Assembly (NCBI RefSeq): GCF_002127325.2
Contig: NC_035433.2
Location: forward strand, 126,715,695 to 126,779,694
Reading direction: 5' to 3'
From: Helianthus annuus
Lineage: Eukaryota; Streptophyta; Magnoliopsida; Asterales; Asteraceae
DNA length: 64,000 nt
The notes below the pieces were generated by a model, which saw nothing but the letters and a program-made list of their open reading frames with translations, was not told where the DNA came from and did not search any database. Position 1 is the stretch's first letter. The number at the start of each line of letters is the position of its first letter. Below are positions 41,693-50,944 of the stretch, one piece after another. A program made the translations under genes and the position numbers.

Positions 41693-43475
41693 AATACCCC
41701 CACACTTGAATTTTTGCTTGTCCTCAAGCAAAACTCTTTAATATGTGGCTTACACTCCCGAATGGAATGGGTAGAAGAGAAGGTTTTGGGCTTGTCTTTG
41801 AGTGTCGGGAATCCAAGATCTTTATTGGGTTTTATTTTTATACTATTTACAATCCTATTCGTTATGATTTATTTAGAACGTTTCATAAGATAAATTACTT
41901 ATTTGGGCATAGAATGCCTTTTTAAAATTCCATTTATATACAAGTTCACATACCTCACGGGGGATCACTCAACACTCGGCCGAAGGTGTATTTTTAGTGA
42001 ATCACTCGAGAGCGGCATGGAACTTATTCCTACCATAAGCTTGCCAAGCAATCAATCCTCCTCCTTTTTAACTTTATACCTTTGTAAATATCAAGAGGAC
42101 TTTTTGGGTGAAGGGTTAGGCTTGGGCTAAAGGTGGGTGGTTGGGTTAGTGGTTAGTAAAAGGGCGAAAAGCGTAAAAAGCGTCGGTTTTCGTAAGACCC
42201 CCTTTTTTTTGACTTTTTATTTTAATGAAGCAATTTTTATTTTTATTTTTTTCAAACAAAGTTCTTTTTGATAACCTTGTTTGTTTATTTCTTTTGGCTT
42301 CATTATTATCATCATTTTTCTCTTTTTTTTTTTTTTTTTGATAAGGAAGTCATAAGAAAAACCGCGCTTTGTTACTAAAATATAAGAAAAACCGCGCTTT
42401 GTTACTAAAATAAAGGGTTTAAAATGAAAAAGGGGTTTTGGTGGGAAAAAGGGTGTATGTTTTGGGTTAAGAAATGAAAAGGTTTAGGCTCAAAGGGGTT
42501 AACTAGGGGGACTTTGGATAGGTGGTAAAAAAAAAAGGAAAATTAATGGTGTAGAAATAAAAAGGGGTTAGTCCTAATGCCTCCATCATTTACTTACTCG
42601 GGTTTAAGTTGGTAAGGACCGGGAATGTATCGTCGTGGCAAGTTCTAGAGTCGTAAGAACCAAGCGGCTATTCACACAAGAAACGAAAAATGAGCATTTA
42701 GTTTAAAGATGTATATTTGTATGCTCAATAAAGGCTCAAAACTCACTTTTGTGGGAATGGGTTTTTATGTGATCAAGTATATATAATCAAATTTTAACTA
42801 AGATTGTCATGCCGTTTCATAATCTTTTTATTTGGTTCTTTTTATCACGACGCTATCGGTTGTAAATTTATAAAAATATAACCTTTTTAGAACTTGTTAT
42901 TCCCAAATTAAACCAAGACAAGTAAAAAAAATGAAAAGTTTTTGAAAAAATTTGGGGTGATTAGCGGTTCCAATAGAGTTTTGTGTAAGACTTGTAATTA
43001 GGACTTGCAAAATTCAAGGTTTTAGCATCCCCCCACACTTACATTACACATTGTCCTCAATGTGTCCCAAAAATAAGATTTTCGGTTGATTAGAATGTGA
43101 AAAAGTGGGTTAAAAACAAGATTTTATGTTACTGGGTAGCTGAACATGGGGTGGTGTTGGCTGAGCACGGCCCTGTGTCCAGACTGCCAGTACCAAAAGT
43201 AAACAAAAGGCTGGGCACGGGGGCGTGTTCAATGAGCACGGCCCCGTGTCCAGGTACCTGAACTGGGCATTTCTGCAAATTTTTTGGTCACGGGGGCGTG
43301 TTGGGTGAGCACGGCCCCGTGCTGAACTTGCAGTAATGAAGAAAAATTGTCGAGAGGCTCTGTTTTTGCGCATGGGGTGTTGGTTCAAGCTTCCCTTAGT
43401 GTCCTTCACCATCCCGAGTGTATTTTATTCCTGAAAATTAAAAACTAAACTAGAAAACATAAAGGTTAATCTAAA
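41693..43475 (-). other. Non-coding block of the non-autonomous element
   Basis: No gene. It is A/T-rich with a T run near 42325 and a direct repeat of AAGAAAAACCGCGCTTTGTTACTAAAATA at about 42356-42412. A second polypurine-like core (minus TAAGTGTGGGGGGAT) lies at about 43027-43041. GC-rich CACGGCCCCGTG-type motifs lie at 43145-43325. Confidence 0.65.
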
Positions 43476-44864
43476 CTAAACTACGGATAGTTCCGCGGAA
43501 TGCCTCCGTGGTGCGCCACGTTTATAAGGGTCCTTGGCTTGACCCACCTTATCAGGTGGCTCTGGCTCATCTTCAATTAGGGGGTCGTCATTGCCAAAAG
43601 GATATTTCATTGAGCGCTCAAGATCTATGCTCCTTTTGAATGCCCCTAACTGAAGAGGTAGATTGTTGAATTTCCGGTTTTTCAAAGCTTTATGAGTTTG
43701 TACAAAAGGTTTTCCCAAGACTAAAGGAGCGTCATCGAGGATGACAAAGTCGGTTGGGATTACCATTTGATTTGTTTGAACCAAAACATCTTCAACTACA
43801 CCGATTGATTTCATTACTTTTCGATCGGATAGAAAAATGGGAATTTGAAGTGGAGTAAAATCACTAACACTTAATTTTTCAAAAATGTAGTTAGGCATTA
43901 TGTTAACACAAAGATCTTTATCAATGGTGATATTACTAATAAATGAATTTTGAAAGAAACATGGAACCGGTGTAATGTTAATTTCAAAAGGGTCTTCTTT
44001 TATTAGCGAAGTTTGATCATTAGTTAACTTAACACTTACTATTTCTTTGATTTTAGCATTAGTGTTTAACTCTTTTAAAAACTTAGCATGAGGGGTTATT
44101 AAACAATGATTTTCGAAAGTAGGTGACAAGAGAATAATTTCTTCAAAATTAGACTCTTCATGATTTTTAACATTATCGGACTCACCTTTTTCGTTGTTTA
44201 ACTCATGTGTCGGTTTTTCACTTTCTTGTTCTTCCATTTTTACACTTTCAACTACCTCTACGTTATTATTACAATTTAATTCTTCTCTTGCGCGGGATTC
44301 CTCTTCCCTTGCGCGAGATTCTTTTATATAACGTTCGATAGTTTTAAGTTGTTCTAATATCCTGTTAGTTACTTCGGTGAGAGAAAAAGAATTTAGATCC
44401 TCAAAGCTTGAATCCGGTTGTTCGATCCTTGGTTCCTCATAATTCTCATATGAAGTAGATGGCTCACACCATTGTTCCTCATTGTAAGTATATGATGGAT
44501 AAGGGTCGAAACTTTGTTCTTCATAGTACTCATATGAGGTGGTTTGTTCACACCATGGTTCCTCATAATAAGAATATGAAGGTGGTGGCTCATACCTTGA
44601 ATCTTCAAAGTATGAGTATGAAGGCTCATACCTTGGTTCATCAAAATATGAGTATGAGGGAGGAGGTTCATACCTTGGGTCTTCATAGGATGTGTATGAA
44701 GTTGATGGCTCGTACCTGGGCTCCTCATAGTAGTTGTATGAATTGGATGGTTGATATGAGTTATTATATTGAACCGAGCGTGTGTTACGACAATTAGTGC
44801 AATAATTACCCCTATAATCATCCTTCTCATAGGTGTAGTTGTAACCTCTTGAGTATTGATCCAT
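43476..44864 (-). CDS. Gag/protease-like protein of the non-autonomous element
   Basis: Open frame of 462 codons from ATG 44864-44862. Residues about 20-145 are a tyrosine-rich tandem repeat with units of 14-17 residues such as SYSYFDEPRYEP and SYEYYEEQSFDP. A coiled-coil and acidic segment follows (VTNRILEQLKTIERYIKES). The C-terminal 200 residues match the Athila-type retropepsin region (FEKLSVSDFTPLQIPIFLSD, VIPTDFVILDDAPLVLGKPF). The active-site motif that reads DLGAS in the Athila copy at 34.6 kb reads DLCVN here, so protease activity is unlikely. No zinc knuckle or clear gag capsid domain was recognised. Probably a structural or RNA-binding product mobilised by an autonomous partner; that is inference. 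Confidence 0.75.
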   Translation of the reverse strand: MDQYSRGYNYTYEKDDYRGNYCTNCRNTRSVQYNNSYQPSNSYNYYEEPRYEPSTSYTSYEDPRYEPPPSYSYFDEPRYEPSYSYFEDSRYEPPPSYSYYEEPWCEQTTSYEYYEEQSFDPYPSYTYNEEQWCEPSTSYENYEEPRIEQPDSSFEDLNSFSLTEVTNRILEQLKTIERYIKESRAREEESRAREELNCNNNVEVVESVKMEEQESEKPTHELNNEKGESDNVKNHEESNFEEIILLSPTFENHCLITPHAKFLKELNTNAKIKEIVSVKLTNDQTSLIKEDPFEINITPVPCFFQNSFISNITIDKDLCVNIMPNYIFEKLSVSDFTPLQIPIFLSDRKVMKSIGVVEDVLVQTNQMVIPTDFVILDDAPLVLGKPFVQTHKALKNRKFNNLPLQLGAFKRSIDLERSMKYPFGNDDPLIEDEPEPPDKVGQAKDPYKRGAPRRHSAELSVV

Positions 44865-45266
44865 AAGAATCACTCAACAGATCACAACTGAGTCTCGGGA
44901 CCAGAAAACAAAAATAAAGACGGAAACAGAAGCTGGACACGGCCCCGTGTCTGGTGAACACGGCCCCGTGTTCAGGGTCTGTATCTGGGCGTTTTAATTA
45001 AAGTTACTGGTCACGTTGAGCACGGGGGCGTGTTCAGTGAGCACGGCCCCGTGTTCAGACTCTGTATCTGAGTATCTAACTAAAAATATGCAGCACGGGG
45101 GCGTGTTCAGCGAGCACGGCCCCGTGTTCAAGCTACTGTAAATGCAAACTAAACTAAAATGCAGAAAAATGTGCGCGCGTTTTGAAAAGGTTTTGAAAAA
45201 CTGATTAGGCCGTCGATTTTAAGCTTTCTTAAAATCCTTGTGTCCCCGGCAACGACGCCAAAAACT
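44865..45266 (-). other. Leader and primer-binding site of the non-autonomous element
   Basis: The primer site is at 45260-45240 (TGGCGTCGTTGCCGGGGACA, one base changed from the Athila site). The leader holds paired motifs CACGGGGGCGTGTTC and CACGGCCCCGTGTTC (44937-45135). Confidence 0.8.
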
Positions 45267-46814
45267 TGATGTGTGTCGGTGTGTATATAATTTAGATATA
45301 TATTTTAGCCCCTTTTTACACTTTTAACCAAGTTTTAAATTTATAAAACACGATATTTACTAACACTAAACACACATATGGGCAAGTGCACCCATCGTGG
45401 ACGTAGTATAGTGTTGGTAAGATACCGAGGTCGTCCAAGGACACAAGAGCTTTTAATACCGGTTTATCCTCAACGTCTAACCAAATCAAAAAGTGAGAAA
45501 AATGTTTTAAACTAAGAAAAATAAAAACTAACTAAATGCTGAAAAATAAAATAAAATAAAAACAGATAGACAAGATGAATCACTTGGATCCGACACGTGT
45601 ATTAGTATAACCTTTGATTATTTTCGCACTTTTGCACTTGTTTAAGAGATTATCTTAGTTATTGTAGTAGGCCCCTCTTTTGAAGGCGACGTTACCCTCA
45701 ACCCAGTAGTTTGAGTCAGCAAGGATACAATCCTAAAGGGTCGGATTATTGAAAGATAATTAATTAAGTTATTAATGCAAATTGTGGTAGGCCCCGCTTT
45801 TGGCGGTGACGTTACCCTCGGCTAAGTAGTCTGAGTCAGCAGGGATACAGTCCTAAATAGCCGGGTTATAGTATTAATAGTAGTTAACTTATGAGGGGGT
45901 CAAAGAGTTTGGATCCCCGCCATCCAATACCTATGGGCATTGAAGGAGATCCTACTAAATTTGACCCAGGTCCCAAGCAGGACCTCTAAACGCTGAACAA
46001 GGGCAAGACCCTTACCAAACCGTTCCCTTAACCCCCGACCAGGTAGCCAACATACCTCCATATAGACCGTGGAGATATGAATGGTGAAAATCTTTTATTT
46101 TATATAGACAGTAAAATAATGCCAAGACACCACGGACAAACGATAAGGAAAGATCACCTTCAACATAAGTAACTAGTTATTAAAGTCATTAATACAAAAC
46201 CAAATAAAAAGTGCAAAAGATTAAAAATAAAAAGTATTATACTAAACACTTGTCTTCACCAAGTGATGTAAGAGACTTAGGCAAACATGGCCTTGATTGT
46301 CAAGAACTCTTACGATCAATCTTGGATCCCGAGACGACTCACACACTCTACGATGGACAATGGATGATGGTGGTGGATGATGGTGTTATGGTGGTGGTGG
46401 GTGGTGGATGAAGTGTGAGAGAGGTGGTGTGCCAAGGGATGAGTTGAAATGGCTCCAAGCACTCCTATTTATAGGCTGAACAGAAGCCTGGGCACGGCCC
46501 CGTGTTGAGCTGGACACGCCCCGTGTCCGTGGACACAGCCCCGTGTTCAGCTGGGCACAGCCCCATGCTCAGCTTTCTTCTTATTTTTGCTTTGGGAGAT
46601 GCTGTCGAGGAGTCAGGCATGCCACGTTTCTTCCTTTTCTTTGTATTTATGTTGGATTTGGCTGCATTTTTGCTTCTTTTGTTCATTTAAGCTCTTTTAA
46701 CCCTGAAAATACAAAAGGAAGACAAAAGCACACTTTTTCCAACATTAGTACTTAAAAAGGGTTAGTTTTATGCCTCATTTGATGTAATTTATATGTTGCA
46801 TTTTACAGACATCA
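45267..46814 (-). repeat. 5' LTR of the non-autonomous element
   Basis: 1548 bp. Its outer end (ACAGACATCA on the plus strand) abuts Tekay RNase H sequence at 46815. Collinear with 40147-41692. Confidence 0.9.
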
Positions 46815-48084
46815 GTCGCCAAATCTTCAATACAAAAACAATTGCGCTTAGCTCGAGATCATGGGTTGTATAGTTCTTCTCGTGGATTTTGAGCTGACGA
46901 GACGCGTACGCTATAACCTTGTCCCGTTGCATGAGAACACAACCAAGACTAAGGTTAGAAGCATCACAGTAGACAATGAAATCGTTGTTTCCGTCTGGCA
47001 ACGTGAGAACAGGAGCATTGCAGAGCTTGCGCTTAAGGGTTTGAAAAGCAGATTCTTGTTCAGTTCCCCAAACAAAAGACCTGTCTTTATGAGTAAGAGC
47101 GGTAAGCGGCACAACGATCTTAGAGAATCCTTCGATAAATCGTCGATAATAGCCCGCTAATCCAAGAAATGATCGGACTTCAGATGGGTTCTTTGGCGTA
47201 ATCCAGCTTTTGACTGCTTCAATCTTCGCGGGATCGACATGAATACCCTGACTATTCACGATGTGACCCAGAAACTGAACCTCCTCCAACCAGAATTCGC
47301 ACTTGGAGAACTTGGCATAGAGTTGGTTCCCCTGGAGTAACTCGAGAACCAAACGTAGACGTTGCGCGTGTTCGGCTTTCGACTTGGAATAAATCAAGAC
47401 ATCGTCGATGAACACGATGACGAAACGGTCAAGATAAGGTTTACACACGCGATTCATCAGATCCATAAAAACCGCGGGTGCGTTGGTTAAACCAAAAGGC
47501 ATAACAATGAACTCATAGTGGCCGTATCGAGTTTGAAAGGCGGTTTTGGGGATGTCTTCCTCTTGAATGCGCAATTGATGATAGCCTGAACGTAGATCGA
47601 TCTTTGAGAAACACTTAGCACCTTGCAGCTGATCAAATAGGTCATCGATTCGAGGTAGAGGATAGCGGTTCTTGATGGTCAGCTTATTCAACTCCCGATA
47701 GTCGATGCACATCCTGAACGACCCATCCTTCTTTTTGATGAAAAGGACTGGCGCGCCCCAAGGAGAGGTGCTCGGGCGAATAAAGCCTTTTTCAAGTAAC
47801 TCCTGGAGTTGGTTTGAGAGTTCCCTCATTTCGGATGGCGCAAGTCGATAAGGGGATTTGGCAACAGGGTTAGCTCCAGGAATAAGGTCGATACGAAAGT
47901 CGATATCACGACTTGGCAGAAGTCCAGGAAGATCATCAGGGAACACCTGAGGAAATTCACGGACCACTGGAACGTCTTTGACTTCAACCTTCTTTTTCTT
48001 TTCCTTCTCCGCTACTACAATGTTGGCCAAAAAAGCGTTGTATTCCTTGCGGAGATACTTGCTAGCTTGGACGCACGACATGAG
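46815..48084 (-). pseudogene. pol: Reverse transcriptase and RNase H start of the Tekay-type element
   Basis: The minus frame reads [93 protein letters not shown] and [11 protein letters not shown], then the RNase H start [15 protein letters not shown] and [16 protein letters not shown]. At 46815 the frame is cut by the non-autonomous element. In-frame with gag/protease upstream but separated by TAA (48087-48085). All RT motifs, including the catalytic DD pair, are present. Confidence 0.88.
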
Positions 48085-49815
48085 TTAGAGACCTTTCGAA
48101 GCTGTTTCACCGTACACACATAATAAATCACCATTCGCGAGCGAGAATCGAATCATCTTTTCAAAACACACAACTTCAGCATGGTTTTCGCGAAGAAAGT
48201 CCATGCCTACTATGACGTCAAAACTTCCGAGTTGCATCAGAATAAGGTCGATTGGGAAGATGTGATTGTTAAGCTCAAGGGTACAATCACGAAGAACATA
48301 GTTAACGGCGACAGTTCTTCCAGTAGCAACTTCGACTTCGAATGACGAGGGAAGATAAGAGCGCTTACGACTAAGGAGCTTCTCGAATTCAAACGACACA
48401 AAGCAGTTATCGGCTCTAGTATCAAACAAACATGATGCATAAATACCATTCACAAGGAACGTACCATTAACCACGTTGTTGTCAGCCTGGTCTTGACGGG
48501 CGTTGATGTTAAAGGTTCTGGCACGGGCTGCTTGTTGTTGCTGCTGAGGCTGCTGCTGTTGCTGCTGCTGCTGGGGTTCTTGTTTCACAACCCTGTTCGG
48601 GCACATGTTTGCAAAGTGGTTAGGGTCACCACATGCAAAGCAGACTCGAGCATAGACCGCGGGTGCTTGAGCTGCTGGTTGGCCTTGAGGGGCTGGGAGT
48701 AGAACTTGATGAGCGGCGGCTTGAACTGGGGCTTGACGGGGACCATAGCGACAATTCGCAGTGAAATGCCCGTAGAGGTTGCAGTGGGCGCAGAAACGAC
48801 AGGCGATTCCCACCGGATGATGGTATGGGCATGTCGGACATAGCGGGTGGGGACCTGTGTAAGCGCGCTTGGCTAGCGGCGCATTAATCACTGGAGCTTG
48901 TCGGTGGTGAGAGTGCTGCTGAGCCTGTACGGCTTGCAGAGGGGCAGCAGTTGTTGTCACAGCACAGTTCTTGTTGCTGGAGCTGTTGTTGTTGTGCTTC
49001 TTCTTTCTTCTTGATGACTTGGAGGCTTGAGCAGTGGTGGTGTCGACGGTCGATGTGGCGGTGGCTTGATGCAGAGACTTGGTATGCTTATCCCAGAAAC
49101 CAGACTTCACTCGTTTGTCATTGATCACAGCGGCAAGTAAGTAGGTCTCTTCAATCGATGATGTCTTGGCAGCATGAACGAAATCGGCAACACAATCGGG
49201 TAGAGCTAGAATATACTTCTTAATGGCCATGTCTGGCGTCTTGACTTGATCGAGACAGATGATGCTAAGCTGCTTGAAGCGAGCAGTTAAAGCAGTGTTG
49301 TCACCATCCTTCTGCTTGATGTTCCAAAACTCGTCCTCCAGCTTTTGGCGTTCATGGGGAGGGCAGAATTCGTCCATCATGATGGCCTTCAACTCCTCCC
49401 AAGTCAGCTCATAAGCTGCATCATTTCCGCGCTTGTTTCGTTCGGCCGTCCACCAGTCTAGAGCTCGGGACTGGAAGACGCCTGTAGCATTGAGGGTGCG
49501 GAGATTCTCAGGACAGCCGCTTTGGTGCAGAGTGAGTTCAACCAAATCAAACCATTGAAACATGGCAGTAGGGCCATCTTCTTCAGTGAATTCATTGGGT
49601 CCGCATGCTTTAAACTGTTTGAAGCTGAAACCAGTCTTGTTGGCATCCTTAGGAGCATCGATTCGCGACTCCTCGGACGATTTGCTGGCGTTTTCATACA
49701 CATCGCTTACAGCTTTGGCCACACTCTTGGCGATGATAGCAGCGAGACGTCTGTCTCTCTTCTCTTGACGAGTAAGATGGTGTCGGGATCCGACGACATT
49801 GTCTGCAATAGACAT
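48085..49815 (-). CDS. gag: Gag and protease of the Tekay-type element
   Basis: Start ATG 49815-49813 (MSIADNVVGSRHHLTRQEKR). The retrotransposon gag domain reads GPTAMFQWFDLVELTLHQSG, ALDWWTAERN and EDEFWNIKQKDGDNTALTAR. Cys/His-rich fingers include CPTCPYHHPVGIACRFCAHC, CNLYGHFTANC and a clear CCHC knuckle CFACGDPNHFANMC. Poly-Gln follows. The protease active site reads LFDTRADNCF where DTGAD is expected: AGA at 48417-48415 puts Arg in place of the invariant Gly, which should kill the enzyme. The frame ends at TAA 48087-48085, where the family continues directly into RT. Confidence 0.85.
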   Translation of the reverse strand: MSIADNVVGSRHHLTRQEKRDRRLAAIIAKSVAKAVSDVYENASKSSEESRIDAPKDANKTGFSFKQFKACGPNEFTEEDGPTAMFQWFDLVELTLHQSGCPENLRTLNATGVFQSRALDWWTAERNKRGNDAAYELTWEELKAIMMDEFCPPHERQKLEDEFWNIKQKDGDNTALTARFKQLSIICLDQVKTPDMAIKKYILALPDCVADFVHAAKTSSIEETYLLAAVINDKRVKSGFWDKHTKSLHQATATSTVDTTTAQASKSSRRKKKHNNNSSSNKNCAVTTTAAPLQAVQAQQHSHHRQAPVINAPLAKRAYTGPHPLCPTCPYHHPVGIACRFCAHCNLYGHFTANCRYGPRQAPVQAAAHQVLLPAPQGQPAAQAPAVYARVCFACGDPNHFANMCPNRVVKQEPQQQQQQQQPQQQQQAARARTFNINARQDQADNNVVNGTFLVNGIYASCLFDTRADNCFVSFEFEKLLSRKRSYLPSSFEVEVATGRTVAVNYVLRDCTLELNNHIFPIDLILMQLGSFDVIVGMDFLRENHAEVVCFEKMIRFSLANGDLLCVYGETASKGL

Positions 49816-50944
49816 CGTCACAGGACTCAACACAACATGATTGAATCTCACCTCACACGTCTACTACTAACTAAAGCTCAGGAACACGTCGAAATATGCA
49901 TCACATAACACATAAGCACATAACCACAGATTCATGTAATCATATAAGCACATAAGCACGTAGGCACGTAGGGCACAGAGATACGTAAGCACAGAAGCAC
50001 ATACACATTTAGTCACAGATGCAGTCAGAATACAGAAACCTATCTTTCAAAGCTCGCGTGTCGTTCGTACATAGCATATCGAGTAGTATAGTATAATTGC
50101 CTAGCGTGTCGAATAGTATGGTATAATCGTATTTCGTAGCATGATATCGTCTAGAATTGCAGCGACTTGTTAGCGTATTGAGGTAGAATAGCAATGCGAG
50201 TCGTGTGTGTCGATCGAAGTGATAGCAAAAATTGAGTAAGCACCAAAATTAAACATATAAACAGATAATTACACATAAAGCACATAAAATCGACGAATCA
50301 TCAGAGTTGGCAGTTGCAGGCTCAGAATCGAAACACATAAAATCGAGAAGTAGATTGTCTGCGGTTACTAGACATCGACTACCCAAAGCGATTCGACTAT
50401 TCACAGTAGACTTGTCGTCACGTTTCGACTTTCAGGTTCGTGTTTCTGCCTCGATTCTTGGGCATTCAACACGCATTCCCTAGGCCATACTTGTGAGTTC
50501 AGGTCGTTGGAATCCGTCGAGGCTTTGATGAGATAAATAAAATCCGGAACAAGTTGTCAAGGTTAAGGTTTCACCCCTAGCCTAGCAACTTCTTCCTTGT
50601 TTTAGTAAAATTGAGGAGATTATTCATCAAAATATGGATTTCACTCCTGATTTGGTATAATTCTCCTCATTCGTTATTGAAAATAATGAGGAAATCATTG
50701 ATAAATGGATAAAATCAGCATTGGTCAAGCAATCCAGTTGAGAGTTTTAGGTTTTCACACCTAATCTCGACTAAATCACTTGACTCCGTTCGAAAATTCG
50801 AGTGAAATGATAGTGAAGAGTAACAGGATATAGCACATATGCTTGGTCTGTTGGATCCTAACTATAGTCTAGGTCTCTAAGACAGCGACCCGGACTAGGT
50901 CGTGTCTAGCCTAATTCCCTATAGTTATGGCTCTGATACCAATC
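49816..50944 (-). other. Leader and primer-binding site of the Tekay-type element
   Basis: TGGTATCAGAGCC (minus, 50941-50929) lies three bases after the 5' LTR end and matches the tRNA-Met 3' end. The rest is a non-coding leader of about 1.1 kb with repeated GCACATAA/AAGCACGTAG-type short sequences near 49905-49990. Confidence 0.85.

Larger units (their letters stand above)
39723..46814 (-). mobile_element. Non-autonomous Athila-like element with partial tandem duplication
   Basis: Order on the minus strand: LTR (46814-45267), primer site and leader (45266-44865), one gag/protease-like ORF (44864-43476), non-coding block, polypurine tract, LTR (41692-40147), then again primer site, leader and the first codons of the same ORF (40146-39723). 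No RT, RNase H or integrase is present. LTRs begin TGATGT and end ACACATCA-type, and the primer site is the Athila type, so a full Athila could supply enzymes. There is no TSD, and about 50 bp of Tekay RNase H is missing at the left junction, so the structure was altered after insertion. Confidence 0.85.
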
